DNA from: Pohlia nutans
Lineage: Eukaryota > Streptophyta > Bryopsida > Bryales > Mniaceae
Direction: 5' to 3'
DNA: 64,000 nt
NCBI GenBank assembly: GCA_022496805.1
Contig: CM040094.1
Span: 9,757,501-9,821,500 of the forward strand
Part shown: positions 1-11,720 of the stretch, piece after piece
Numbering within the stretch: position 1 is the stretch's first letter
Layout of the letters: every line of letters starts with the position of its first letter
Notes under the pieces: generated by a model
The model's database searches: none
What the model was told of the DNA's origin: nothing
What the model saw: only the letters and a program-made list of their open reading frames with translations
Translations under genes and position numbers: made by a program

Positions 1-285
1 GAACAGTGACCAAGAGCAGCTACCATGCCATTGAGTACGAATCAATGGAGTGCAACTACCATCATGGATTCATGAACTTACCTTATCACCGTCAACAGTC
101 ACCTACTGCATTTTGACAGGGAATATTTCTGACACCTTTCAATGTAGAGAGCCGGGAAGCAAACCGGGATGCAAGCGAGGGTGGGGACCGCCGCGTTAAA
201 ACTTTTCAATGTATGATTGGAGCCCACCAAAGCCCTTTCCCAGAGCCTCAGTTTTTGCTCAAGAGTGGAGATGCTCTTAGGCCTC

Positions 286-560
286 ATTTAAATGCCCAAA
301 ACATACTTTGCGTCCAAATGGGGCCCACAACGATGATCCGTAGAACCATCATGCCCTATGGGGCATAAGAAAAAAATTCAGCCCTCTATTAAGTCCCATT
401 AGAAAACCCCAAACATACTAGGGGCCCAAATGGGGCCCACGGCGATGACCCGTGGAACCATTGTGTTGTATGGGGCTTAAGAAAAAAATAGCGCTTGATT
501 AGGCTCCATTTGAATGCCCAAAACATACTAGGAGCCTAAATGAGGCCCACGGTAATGACT
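286..560. repeat. Tandem repeat, about 110-bp unit, 2.5 copies
   Basis: Three successive diverged copies of a unit containing GCCCAAAACATACT, then CCAAATGGGGCCCAC, then a CGATGACCCGTGGAACCAT-like stretch start near 286, 398 and 507. The last copy is truncated. No coding potential is seen in 1-860. Confidence 0.6.
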
Positions 561-1069
561 CTCAGAGATTAAATATTTTAAACTCAAGATTTAATTTTAC
601 GAGGATGAAATTACTTACCCAAAAGTTTGGAAACGCTTCTTGTATATAACGAAAATGCGCAAGGGTTCTCCACGAGTTCTATGACCTCCAAATTATGAGA
701 CACCAATCTATAAAGGCACAAGTAGAATTTGTGAGAATTTTAGTGCAAAAAAAAAAGAAAGTAAATCGATATGTGTATGCATTGATAATCATTTTGTATA
801 TAAGGCCAAAGGATTTGTCAATATCTTGTATGGGTTACAACATTTTATAAGGTACGTGAGTTTTGGCCAAAAAATTTGATTTTGGAGAGGTGAGAGAGCA
901 TATCTCAGTCCAAGATAAATGGGAGAAGAGGGTCCGCGCACGCGGGCCCTCAGCCATATATGGCTGCTTAGCATTTGGCAAAGATGCCTTAGAGCATCCA
1001 TGTAAAAGATTGGCATGCACTCTCACTGACATGCATGCAATTGATTCATTAATACTTGCTTTAGCAAGC

Positions 1070-1915
1070 GGGCCAATAGAGCATGTAGAGATTTGATTTG
1101 ATTTAATGACATGTGGATGTTACTTTATTGTATTTGCAGATAAGGACGGCGGAAGGGCCCAAGTTTTGTGCCACACATTTAGGTATAAATTATTTCATGT
1201 AGTATCTTGGGTAATAAAAGGAAACAAAATAATTGATTAATATTGGGCCTTCATCAATCTTCTGACACAAGGTTGTGAAGCTTGATGGACTGCGTGTACA
1301 ACCTATTCTTGTACAAGAGGAGCAAGCATAGCCTTTGCATGATCTAAAAAGAATTGATTAATATTGGGCCTTAATCAATCTTCTGACACAAGGCTGTGAA
1401 GTTTGATGGACAGCGTGTACAACCTATTCTTGTACATGATGAGCAAGCATAGCCTTTGCATGATCTAATTAGGACTGTGAGCTTTAATTAGCCCTCAATT
1501 ACGCCTTAATCAATCACTTGAATCCAATGCCGACTGTACATAGGTTCCAAATTTATAATCTTGTACATGCCGACTATACATACTACCCATTGCATGCTTG
1601 TTGAGGAGATTGATTGAGGGCTCTATCAATCACTTGAATCCATACTTTAACATGCGGGGCCATTGGAGCATGTGCAGATTTGATTTCATTTATTAACATG
1701 TAGATGTCAATTTATTGGATTTGCAAGTATTGATAGTGGAAGGGCTTAGGTTTTGTGCTAGACATTCAGGTATAGATTCTTTCACGTAGGACTAATGGCT
1801 AATAACGTAGGACCCTGGGTAATAAAAGGAAACAAATGAATTGATTAATACTGTGAAGCTTGATTGACTGCATCTACAACCGATTCTTGTACATGAGGAG
1901 CAAGCACAACCCCTA
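1070..1915. repeat. Local segmental and tandem duplications
   Basis: Two near-identical units of about 120 bp, beginning ATTGATTAATATTGGGCCTT, lie head to tail at about 1228-1347 and 1349-1466. A diverged partial third copy lies at 1841-1915. The upstream block at 1070-1227 (GAGCATGTAGAGATTTGATTT ... TAATAAAAGGAAACAAA) recurs at about 1660-1840, so the whole region is a nested duplication. A shorter block (CTTTAATTA-CCCTCAATTA) recurs near 3,018. No gene is seen. Confidence 0.6.
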
Positions 1916-3217
1916 CATTACATGGCTCCATGGCCATGATGGCTCTTCAGATGAATTGACTTTATCTAATCAATTCTGTGACTTAATATAAATGAGGTTA
2001 TTGGCAATCCTAATTGCAAAGACTTAATTTAAACTCACATTCCTAATTGCAAAGCTTGTTATAAATTAGGATTGTCGGCTTTAATTATGACTGTAAGCAA
2101 CAACCTCCAACTTCTCCAACTTCTCTGAAATTGATGTCAGGTCCATGTCGGCCTCAAATCCCTTGAGACCCCAACCGTTGACTTGAGAAAGCAGCCCCAA
2201 ATCGCCCTTCTCCTCCTTCAATTCCACCAAAACAACTCCATTCTATTCGCGGTAGGTGCAACCGTTTACCAGCAAAGTAGGTACTCCACGAGCAACAAAA
2301 TCCACGGCACGAACACCTAAAATAAATTTAAAATTCAAACCAATAGTGAATAAGCATTCAAAAAAATTGAGTAAATAGTATGAGGAATGAATTTCACAGC
2401 ACTCAAATGGATCAATAAGGAAGATTTCTAATATGGAAGATATTGGCTCCAGCGCTGATAAGATTCAATCAATAATTCATCAAGAAATGATGGCAAGATG
2501 CATTCATCAATGCTTGGAAGCATCTGGAAATACCTCATGTGGTCCTTCATAAAAACAACTAGAACACCCCCATCATTGATCTCAAAGAATGTTTCCTCTC
2601 CTCCTCCACCCCTGCCTCTTTTGTTGGCCCCCCTCGTTCCTTCATCCCTTTCTTACCTTTAAGTTTTGAACCAGCCATCTTGAGAAACCTTCACGCCTGT
2701 GAAAAAACCACTAAAAATGCATGAATCAGTACTATCGATAGAAAGTTTGATTTTGATGTTAAAGGTTAAATGAGCTGTGAATGACTGTGAATGACATCTT
2801 ACTTTAAATGGCCTTGTGAATTAAACGTCAATTTAGCTTTTCGTGAGAAAATTATATAATTATCAATAACATTCTTACCAAAGACTTATTTAACTGTGAC
2901 GAAACTAAGTCTTGCAATTGGGACGTCTTAAGAGCCTTTGGTGTCACAATTGTGACTTTAAGACCTACTTAGGACTATGACCTCTCTGCAAAGCTTGTCA
3001 TAAATTAGGATTGTGAGCTTTAATTAACCCTCAATTAGGCTTGAATCAATCACCTGAATCCGATGCTATTAATTGTTTATGCTCTTTTCTATTTTAAATT
3101 TTTATTCATATACCAACACAAGGGTTTTTATAGGGCATTTGGTACAAAAGTCCGTGCCAACTGCATGCTTGTTAAAAATACTTTGTCCCTCGCAAAAACA
3201 AACCTTCATAAGCAGCA
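1916..3217. other. Intergenic, no gene recognised
   Basis: AT-rich sequence with stops in all frames. It holds fragments of the same diverged repeats seen at 1.2-1.9 kb. No RNA gene or recognisable exon is visible. Confidence 0.5.
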
Positions 3218-3762
3218 GTGACAAGAGTTTCTAGAAGAAGGAGGGCAATAGTAGGTCAAACATCATCAACACCTCCTATAGGAACAACAGAGGATCCATT
3301 TCTGGCGTTTAATCTAGAAAGGGACTTGCAAATTGGGCATTCTGTTGTTTTGACAATAGAGCGGAAAAAAGTACAGGCCGGAGTACCTTTCTATGTGGGG
3401 AAGGTGATAGAATTTGAACAACGCAAGTGCGCAATGAAAGTGATATGGTATTGGCCAATTATGAGGGCTGGCGTGCAAGATGAATCGATTTTAGAAGCAC
3501 AACGGTACATGAATTGTATTCAAGCATCTTGGGAGTCATCTGGTGAGAGACATGGCTGGGTGGATAAAGAAGTTGTTGTATTTTTATGGATAGATTCATG
3601 ATTGTGCCATCTAGAACGAGAAGTGGACACTTGAAGTTCAAGTTTATTACTATGCATGGAGTACAAATAGAGAGCCAAATTACTATTCCCGACGGAGCAA
3701 AGCCGCATATACTTGAATATATTGCAATGCAGATGGAAGTCATGGATGACAAGGGGTTGTAG
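3218..3762 (+). pseudogene. Decayed protein-coding fragment, possibly transposon-derived
   Basis: An open stretch (3218-3601, GTG at its beginning, no ATG) encodes about 127 residues. It is basic at the N-terminus (SRRRRA) and has a segment around residues 55-80 with GVPFYVGKVIEFE and KVIWYWP, which resembles the beta-strand core of BAH-like or SH3-like domains. The reading continues in another frame at 3599-3762 with LKFKFITMHG and a clean 50-residue tail, which suggests one protein broken by a frameshift. No neighbouring gene or promoter is evident. I do not recognise the family. A decayed transposon gene is the likeliest explanation, and the BAH resemblance is only a visual impression. Confidence 0.3.
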
Positions 3763-4274
3763 AATGATTTAACTGCTTATTAGAATAGAAGAGTACAATA
3801 CCGGTACCTATTGTATATGTTTTTGAAACATAGGTGTAGAGATTCTAAGGAAAAGTTGGTACTACTAAAGAATATTTTGAATATTCAAATTTTTGTGATG
3901 TAGAAAAAGACGTAATGAAAGCACTTTTATAGTATTTGTCTCACTTCGAATTGCATACAATGTACTTGTATGTTCTTGTAAAATGAATACCAACATTGGT
4001 ATTCGACAACTCTAACCTCCTGATTTCATGATAGAGATGCGCTGCAAAGATAAGCAAATTATATAATAATTTAAATACAAGTAAAGCATTTTTCAAAATA
4101 AAGAAACTCAACAATTTCTGAGAATTTGCAAAATATCCTTTTTGCAACCAAAATCAACGGAATTAAAATTTGGCCAAAATTTTTGTGCAAAATCTTCTGA
4201 ACTACGTTTTTAGTGCTCCTTGAAGCCAAATGCATGATTATGTGGCCAAGTGCAAAAATAGGTAATTGGATGTT
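3763..4274. other. Intergenic, nothing recognised
   Basis: AT-rich, with only short open frames and no motif recognised. Confidence 0.4.
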
Positions 4275-4806
4275 TATTGCCGACTTTGACACCTTTCTAA
4301 AGGCTGAAAAATTGTTTATCTAATATATAATTCTTGTCAAAAAATTATTTTTATATTAGTAAAATGTGTGACAAATTTCAATGCCAAAAAGTCATATAAA
4401 GAAAGATATTCAAAATCTACCAACATGTGTAGCTATAAGAAACCATTTCACTAATACCAACTTTGACATCGTCCCAAGGGTTGAGAAATTGTTTATTTAC
4501 CAAAAAATTATTGGCACAAGATGTTATTAATGTTAATAAATTGTGTGCCACTTTCTAGGGTCAAAAAATTTATATTTATATAAAAAAAGATATTTATAAT
4601 TTACTAATGTGTGTAGTTGTAAGGAACATTTTACACACTTTTTTCACAGCTACACATGTTGGTAGATTTTTTATATAGCTTTTTTGGTGAATCTTTTGGC
4701 CTTCAGATTTTTTAGCATGTTATTAACTTAAAAACGATCTTGTGAAAAAACATACATGGTAAAATACCAATTTTTCAACCCTATGAAGGCTGTCAAAGTT
4801 GGCAGA
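4275..4806. repeat. Inverted-repeat element (foldback/MITE-like)
   Basis: The left end (GCCGACTTTGACACCTTTCT followed by a GGCTGAAAAATTG stretch) is matched in reverse complement at the right end (ggctgtcaaagttggc, 4788-4803), with arms of about 40 bp. A further internal copy of the end lies near 4457, and TGTGTAGCT-type segments pair in the middle. No coding content and no clear target-site duplication. Confidence 0.45.
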
Positions 4807-5603
4807 TGTGAAATTTCTATCATTACGAATTCAAAAGCGCCATTCTGATCGTCACCTCATTGTGTACAAAAATAAATTTATCAAAAAAATGAAAACAACG
4901 AAAAAATGAACGGTGCTCAAAAATAAGGAAAAAACCTATATGTTTAAGGATTAAATCCTTTCTTTGCGGGCTTTCTCTTCTATACCCTTTGAGCTTGTAT
5001 TTTGATTTGATTTTTTGACACACACGAATTGCTTTGCAACTCATGGCAAACACAAGAGTTGTTCTTTGCAACCTATTGCAAGGGAGTTTCCATCAAGAAG
5101 AGTGGCAATTTTACGGCCGGGATCAAACTGTCAACCTTTTGGGTATCCCTATTTTTTAAGTTCTTTTTATCGCGGAACTCTCCTCCTCTTGTGCCAAGAA
5201 TTAAAAAAGAAAAGAAAAAACAGAATGCAAAGTGTGAAGGGTCCATAACATTCTTCAGCTAATGCCGTAGCACACCCTTTTGCTTGTGTAGTGAATCAGC
5301 GTTTGAACATAGAATATTGATGGTGCAAAACATATAGAAACTATTAAAAGTCAGAAGTTTTTGGAGCTGCCAAGCCATCTTTAGCTAAAGATGGCTTTGA
5401 TTCTTCAATGATTCTGTTCTACGATGCCGATTCCCAAGGGTGAATTGTAGGGGCTGCTAAAGAATGTTACGAGTCCTTCAAATGTGAAGTCGGTAGATTT
5501 CCGCTAGAAACGGAATGCGGGATATTCAAGTCAGGTTCATTTTTACAAATTCAGCTCTGTAAGCAAATCCGATCCCGATCAGAAGGAGGTTTAGGTTGCA
5601 TCA
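4807..5603. other. Intergenic region upstream of panC
   Basis: No gene recognised. Open frames at 5015-5262 overlap in two frames with no family resemblance and are taken as chance. Confidence 0.4.
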
Positions 5604-5761
5604 AAACCCTAATTATAGCGAAACTCGGAGAAATCAGGCTTATTTACTTTCTTAAGAATCCGTGTGCTTTCTGAAACTGATTTGTTCCGAATCCTTCACA
5701 CGATTTTTGTGCGAGTATCTTTCAACCTTCCAGGCTTTTGAGGAATGATCTTAAACCCTAA
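5604..5761 (+). promoter_or_regulatory. Telo-box motifs in the panC 5' region
   Basis: Two AAACCCTAA motifs (5604-5612 and 5753-5761) lie 240 and 91 nt before the panC start codon. This motif is a known plant promoter/5'-UTR element of housekeeping genes. Its function here is inferred. A poly-T tract (5831-5845) directly precedes the ATG. Confidence 0.4.
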
Positions 5762-5851
5762 ATCCTCGTGTGGAGATAGAACAAATTACGGTGCCACTTG
5801 AACGAACCTTATTAGGGTTGAGGATTTAAATTTTTTTTTTTTTTTGGAGCT

Positions 5852-8800
5852 ATGGAGGTGATACGGGAGAAGCAAGCGATGCGAGAGTGGTCGCGCTCAC
5901 AGCGAAAGGCCGGAGAGCGCATCGCGCTGGTGCCGACGATGGGGTACCTTCACGAAGGCCATCTTTCGCTCGTCAGGGAGGCCCAGCGGCACGCGACCAA
6001 GGTGGTCGTGTCGGTGTACGTGAATCCCTCGCAATTCGCACCGGGCGAAGACCTCTCCACTTACCCTCGCGACTTCCAAGGCGACCTCCAAAAGCTTCAG
6101 GTATGAATGGATTTGCAGACATCGATCATCAGCTTGCCAAATGCCTTGTACTCCCTCCGTCCCAAAGTTATTGTTTGCTTGGTATTTCTTTGAGCCAATT
6201 TCATTGATCATATTGTAAGAAACATGATTAGAAAAGGTTCCAAATTAGGTCACTAGAATGATTGAAGAACATTGCATGTGTTCATTGCAACCTAAATGAA
6301 ATTAGCCACAAGGAAGTATTTTTTTGACCTACTTAAAAAAGCACTTTCAAACATGACTTTCAAACATGACAATAACTTTGGGACGGAGGGAGTAGTTTTA
6401 GTGGCCATGTAAGTTAGAGGATACTCTTTTGCGCACTTCAACCAATGTGTACAAGAGCCGAACTCTCGTGAGATCAAATTGTTTTCTCACTCAATGTATG
6501 CAATCATTCAAAGTGGGAGGTTGTAGATCAGTATTGAAGGGATAGTATGCAACCTCTTAGGAAATCAGGACCAGCTGTGGCAGCTTCAAATTGGTTCTAA
6601 ACAATACAGTTACAACCCGTAATGTATCTTCCTATGCTCACAATCTTCGTAGTGTATTTTCAATCTTTGTAGAGAATCCCTCATCTCTTCTATTCTCAGC
6701 TCTCCATAGTGTACTCCTTAAAATAAAACTCTACTAATGTTTGACATGTGTGGTAGGCTATGCTAGATAGAGTACTCCATGGGCTTGCCATGATGTGTGG
6801 TGGGTGCATGCAACCCCCTTGTCACTTTGCGACTCGGAGATAGCATGCACTCGTAGTAGAGCCCATGGAATACTCTATCTAATTTCAAGATTAGTGAATC
6901 GGTTACTTCCCTTACATCCAAGCAAGTTAGTGTATTGGAAGAGATGAGTTGTTGTTGGTAACAGAGCTCACTATTGAGGTCACTGGAGAGAACAAGAGCC
7001 AAACTCTCTTGAGATCAATTTTTTATGTTTTCTTATGCAATTGTTCAAAGTGGTAGGTTGTAGACCACTATTGAAGTGATAGTGGACACCTTCATTTCCA
7101 TTCAGTGACCATAGACATTTAGCCAAGTCATGCTTACAGCCAACTTGCTAATTGAAGGACAAGCGAAGAGACAAATTCTGATTGTATTAGAAGCGACGAG
7201 TTGCACAGGGAGATAAATACAAGATTCCCATATGGGAAACGCGGACAAATTTCTAACTTTCCTAAATCAAAAATACACTACAATCATTGCAAGAATGTTA
7301 CAATTGTGGGAAATTTTTCCCACTTTCCATATGAAATCCCATGTGGGAATGTCATTATTTCTCCCTGTGTTGCTGTTGTCAGTCAATAGGAGCAGTGATC
7401 TCAGAACCACTTTATGACATTTAGAACATTATGCGACCTCCCACATAAATGGTATCTACTTTTGCTACCCAGTGCATACAATAGTCACGATACTTCTATA
7501 ATATGCGGAAATACCCTTGATATATTAAGGTGATATCATGATGATATCCACGGATATCACCTCATGAAGTTGCTACATATTTACATCATGATGAGCATTC
7601 TCGCTACATTTCAATTTTTTTTCATTTTCTTTCTTTGTATGTTTAGCAGCCTCATTTTTTGGGTAGAAATCCAGCTAATTTTAGCTAGTTTTGAGATCAT
7701 TGAATAGGAGGTGCCTGATGGTTGTAGTATGCAACTCATGTAGCCCTGATTTTGATCTGTGGCCAGCCCCTTGGCGTGGACGCCATTTTCAACCCTTATG
7801 ATCTGTATGTTCGAGACTCCGAGAAGAATGTGTTGCAACAGGAGGAGAGTGGACATGAGACATGGATCCGTGTAGAGAGGCTGGAGAAGCCTCTGTGTGG
7901 AAATGACAGGCCTATTTTTTTCCGGGGAGTTGCTACTGTTGTGGCGAAGCTGTTCAATATTGTAGAACCAGATGTGGCGGTGTTTGGAAAGAAAGATTAT
8001 CAACAATGGCGCATCCTGTCTCGAATGGTAAGCAATCATTCTTTTATGGTTCAGTGGAATTGACAGCATTGGCCAGCATAATAGACCTGCTTGTTGGCTT
8101 TGCATTTACACTTCTTCGTTCTGCATTTTTCATGGTTTTTCTTAGGCCTTACATTACATTCTTTAGCCCTTGTAAGTCTGCGCTTTTTTAACCCCTAAAT
8201 GTCTGAAAGTGCCTTTGCGGCCAGTAGAATACGGTGTATTTTTCTAGTATTTGGAATGGATCCAGACCTTTTATAGGTTTGAGTTCAACACAGAAGCTGA
8301 AATTTACATCAATGTGGTTCTAGTGAGCTATTGAGATCCCAATTTAGAGCTTCTTGTTGGTAGCAAATACCAATTATACAGCCACGTATCTACTATCCCC
8401 ATGGAATGTTTAGGGGTTTAGGGGTTAAGCAACATTGCATTTTGATATGCTTGGCCTAAACTTGAATTTTATCAAGCGTTCTACTTTTTTACAGTTCCTA
8501 TTGGCAAGATAGCAAGCCAACCTGCAAGCTTTAGATGAATATTTTATAGACTCAGAATGATGAATTTGGATACTTGGGTGTATGTAGCAAGTGCTATGCA
8601 AAGTGCTGTGTAGCAAGTGCTATTCTTTAGGGCCTCTAAAGAATGTTATGTGCAAGTGCTAGAATGAGTATTGTTACATAAGATAAACCATTAATACTCT
8701 GTATTGAAGTGCAGGCAAGGGACTTGGATTTTGCAATCGAGATTATCGGTTGCCCACTTTTGCGAGAGGCTGATGGCCTTGCAATGAGTTCTCGAAATGT

Positions 8801-10844
8801 CCGGCTTTCTTCTGCCGAGCGGCAAGATGTGAGTCTAATCTAAACTCAACTAGCACTTAAAAGTAGGGGTGTCAGAGCTGATTTCAGAATTTTGTTCAAA
8901 TGTCTACAATAAGCTAATACTTTCATGAAAGAAGAATTGCTTTTGTGCAAAATTTGGCTACAAACCTGCAAATCGCAAAGTAGGAATTGTGAAGTTTAGC
9001 AACCTCTATTGCATACTTGAGAATAAGCCGAGTCACAATAGATTTTAGTGAACTTGAGAAATGTTATGTTTCATCCTTGTTCCTTAGGTTTAAGAGATGG
9101 AGGGTTTAGGTGGCAAGCTCTAGTACATTTTCTTTGCAGATTTTGTATTCAATGCTTGATGAATTAGGTTTGAACGAGTTTGTTGAAAACACTAAGTGGA
9201 GGACTCCTCATTCATATTCCCATTCATGGTGATAGAGGTATGATGGAGTGCACAACCACGACACCCGTAATGAAGTAATGTTTAGTTAATTAACCCCTGA
9301 AGGACCGAGAAGCCCAAATTGGCGCTCATGTTTTTTTTACCAGTTTTGAGTAATCCTATGTGGACTTCTTTTTGTTCAAATTTATTTATCGTTTGACCAA
9401 CACATGCAATATTCTTCACTGATTCTGGTGAAATAAAATTCGTTCTCACCTGAATTACATTTTTCACAATATGATCGATTGAATTTGTCATTTAAAAACC
9501 ATGAATTCTTGGTCTTTTAGGGGTTAAGCTTATGAATCATTTGTGAAAGAATCACTCACTTGGTGCGACCCTTGGCAGGCTCTTTCGATAAGCCGGTCGC
9601 TGAGAGAAGTAGCCGAGGCGGTGAGACTGGGAGAAGTCGATGCAACTCTCTTGGAGCAACGGGTACACGAGGCCATAACATCAGCAGGAGGGAAAGTAGA
9701 TTATGCAAAGGTGACATGATGCTTCATCTTTCTGCAAACGCTACTTGCTTGTAGAAGTGGCTCAATGGCATAAACCTTAAACCCTAAACCCTAAACCACA
9801 CCTTACTGGACTCGGATTTTCTTGGTACTAATTGATCTAAATTGGTAGGATGCTCCCCTGTTTCATACATGATTGAAGCCACAAAAATTTGCTCAGAATA
9901 AGGGCCGCTTCACACTATGGCCGAAGGTCAAGAGGCCGTTGATTTCCACCAATCAAATTGCAAGAAACCATGGGTTCAGCCTCTCGACCCTTCACACTAG
10001 AGGCCAAAGTCCAACAGCCGTCGCTCTCCAAAATGCCTACGTGGCAGTACTTTTTGACCAAGGCGACGGCCTCTCGAAAGGAAGTTTGGGTCGGACGGGA
10101 ATGGAAACCCAAACTATGGTTGAGAGGCCGTTGATTTCTTTTCATAAAAATTGAAAACTGTATTTTATTGCCTATTTTCAGTAGATTTCTTTGGGCTCTC
10201 AACAAAGTTTGGACTCTCAATCCCACGGCCTCTCGACTTGGACGACCATAGTGTGAAGCGGCCCTCAGTCCTGAATGTTGGCTCCTTTTCATTCCCTGAA
10301 AATTTGGCAAATATTCTTTAGGGAGCCCTGGAACTGGCCATGATTCCCATCCTCCCATTCTCTAAAAACAGATATAGAGGAATGTAAAAAACGAAGTGGC
10401 TGTAGAACAAAGCAGGAAAAATACTTTGTCGGTGCAGTTTCTCATCATCTGTAAGTAGAAAGGTTGCAGTGTTTCAATGGCTAAAAGAATGTTATGTTAG
10501 TGTGATCCAGAGTGACTGTACTAACATTAAAAATATAATGTGGCAACTTGTAGCAATTCACAGGATGCGGATGTTGCTATGTTGTCCAGGGTTTTTTTTT
10601 TTTTTTTTTTTTTGGGATGCAGATGCTGAATGTGTAATTTGGTTGTGTGGGCAAACAGATAGTGGACCAGCAGACGCTTCAAGAGGTGAAGATTATTGAG
10701 TACCCAGTTGTGTTGGCTGTGGCGGCACGATTTGGTACTGTCCGCTTGTTGGATAACATGGAGCTTCAAGCTCCAAGTTCCATCCAACGTAAGAGTGTTC
10801 CATCAGCGGACCCTCAACTTGGACATGAGATCTGCTTTTTCTGA
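5852..10844 (+). CDS. panC: Pantothenate synthetase (pantoate--beta-alanine ligase), 5 exons
   Basis: Condenses pantoate and beta-alanine with ATP to give pantothenate (vitamin B5), the precursor of CoA. The plant enzyme is generally cytosolic. Exons are 5852-6100, 7767-8027, 8715-8828, 9579-9710 and 10659-10844. All introns are GT-AG and phase 0, giving 313 aa against about 308 expected. Visible family signatures include [14 protein letters not shown] (HxGH nucleotide-binding motif, residues about 29-42), [29 protein letters not shown], the block [17 protein letters not shown] (here [14 protein letters not shown]), [10 protein letters not shown] (KMSKS-like loop) and a C-terminal [12 protein letters not shown]. 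The start is the first in-frame ATG after a poly-T stretch. The C-terminus runs about 20 residues past the usual DNIE end. The reading frame is intact, so the gene is probably functional. All four introns carry transposon insertions. Confidence 0.93.
6149..6394. mobile_element. Stowaway-type MITE in panC intron 1
   Basis: A 246-bp element with inverted ends TACTCCCTCCGTCCCAAAG and its complement CTTTGGGACGGAGGGAGTA, bounded by TA. This is the classic plant Stowaway (Tc1/mariner-type) terminus. A second copy in the opposite orientation lies at 46222-46475. No coding capacity. Confidence 0.85.
6430..7100. repeat. Diverged direct duplication within panC intron 1
   Basis: Sequence at about 6450-6560 (CAAGAGCCGAACTCTCGTGA ... 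GGTTGTAGATCAGTATTGAAG) recurs diverged at about 6990-7100. Between them lies a short inverted repeat with 21-nt arms (6765-6785 and 6860-6880, core TACTCCATGGGCT), a possible 116-bp MITE. Confidence 0.45.
7204..7369. mobile_element. Small CACAG-ended MITE in panC intron 1
   Basis: A 166-bp element beginning CACAGGGAGA and ending TCTCCCTGTG, flanked on both sides by TTG (7201-7203 and 7370-7372). Internal pairing is around TTCCCATATGGGAAA. A 3-bp duplication with CAC termini suggests the CACTA (En/Spm) type; this is inference. Confidence 0.5.
7393..7702. mobile_element. hAT-type MITE copy 1 (panC intron 1)
   Basis: A 310-bp element with ends CAGTGATCTCAGAAC and the complement of CAATGATCTCAAAAC. 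It is flanked by a perfect 8-bp duplication AATAGGAG (7385-7392 and 7703-7710). The 8-bp duplication and CAGTG terminus fit hAT elements. Related copies lie at 21938-22248 and 48872-49330. The right end lies about 65 nt from the exon 2 acceptor. Confidence 0.8.
8188..8428. mobile_element. TTAA-flanked piggyBac-like MITE (panC intron 2)
   Basis: TTAA at both ends (8188-8191 and 8425-8428) encloses a sequence starting CCCCTAAATGTC and ending GGGGTTTAGGGG. Its interior differs from the 238-bp subfamily, so it is a second lineage or a diverged member. Confidence 0.5.
9290..9527. mobile_element. TTAA-flanked piggyBac-like MITE (panC intron 3)
   Basis: A 238-bp element including both TTAA sites, with ends CCCCTGAAGGACC and GGTCTTTTAGGGG. 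The interior contains GAAGCCCAAATTGG, TTTTTGTTCAAATTTATT and CACAATATGATCGATTGAA blocks that recur in copies at 18302, 20170, 30948, 31716, 53194 and 58112. It lies 51 nt upstream of exon 4. Confidence 0.75.
9901..10265. mobile_element. PIF/Harbinger-type MITE in panC intron 4
   Basis: A 365-bp element with perfect 20-bp inverted ends AGGGCCGCTTCACACTATGG (9901-9920 and 10246-10265). Inner GAGGCCGT/ACGGCCTCTCGA repeats are also inverted. A diverged copy lies at 36500-36869. The same end type (GGGCCGCTTTACAC) abuts the decayed Harbinger transposase near 29,265. The flanking duplication is unclear. Confidence 0.65.
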
Positions 10845-11261
10845 GGTATTTTACCACCTACACTAATTTGTATCTAAGAAGTTTTCACCATTGACTTGAG
10901 AGCTCACGGTTGACTAACTGCAGCCACGAATTCAAATCGTTGGCCAAGCAGATTCGAGCTTAAACAAAAGTGAGATATCATTCTGTTACTGTATTTGTAT
11001 TCTAATTCAAATTTAGATTCGACCCTTCTTTTTTCAGCCGTTTTGTATATGGGGTTCCTACTTGACTGTGAAATATGCTTGACTGAATTTCAGAGCAATA
11101 TTGTGCAAGTCCAGGAGTTTTTCACTTCAAACATGCTATGCATGTCTTTCCACTCTACCCAACCCTCTCTAATGACACTGCCTTTGGGACCAAATAGGTT
11201 CCTAAATGCACTCTCACATGTGTCCTATCAGATCTATACACAACATGATGAGAGATCCTGA

Positions 11262-11720
11262 GAGTATATAGGAAATGTGCAATTACGGAGTATATGTGGG
11301 GAATGTGCAATGACGGAGTGTATATACAGGAAATGTGCTAATACAGAGTGTATGCAACGAATGTGCAATGACTGTACACACAGGAAATGTGCAAATACAG
11401 AGTTTATGCAGGGAATGTGCGAATACAGAGTGTATGCAGGAAATATGCTAATACAGAGTATATGCAAGGAATGTGCTAATACAGAGTGTAAGCAGGAAAT
11501 GTGCAATGACAGTCTATATACAGGGGATGTGCGAACACAGAGCGTATGCAGGGAATTTGCGAATACAGAGTGTATGCAAGGAATGTGCTAGTACAGAGTG
11601 TATGCAAGGAGTGTGCAATTACAGAGTTTATGCAGGGAATGTGCGAATACAGAGTGTATGCAAGGAATGTGCAATTACAGAGTGTGTATACAGGGAATGT
11701 GCAATTACGGAGTGTGCCAT
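11262..11720. repeat. Minisatellite, about 28-bp unit, about 16 copies
   Basis: Imperfect tandem array of units such as GGAATGTGCGAATACAGAGT plus GTATGCAG. Units vary between about 24 and 34 bp. Because most units are not multiples of three, all three forward frames stay open and would encode Cys-rich CANTECMQ-like repeats. It lies about 420 bp beyond the panC stop, so most likely non-coding satellite DNA. Confidence 0.8.

Noticed and set aside
9778..9800. Telomere or internal telomeric array
   Set aside because: Only two to three AAACCCT units in panC intron 4; the similar short run near 30,742 is likewise too short.
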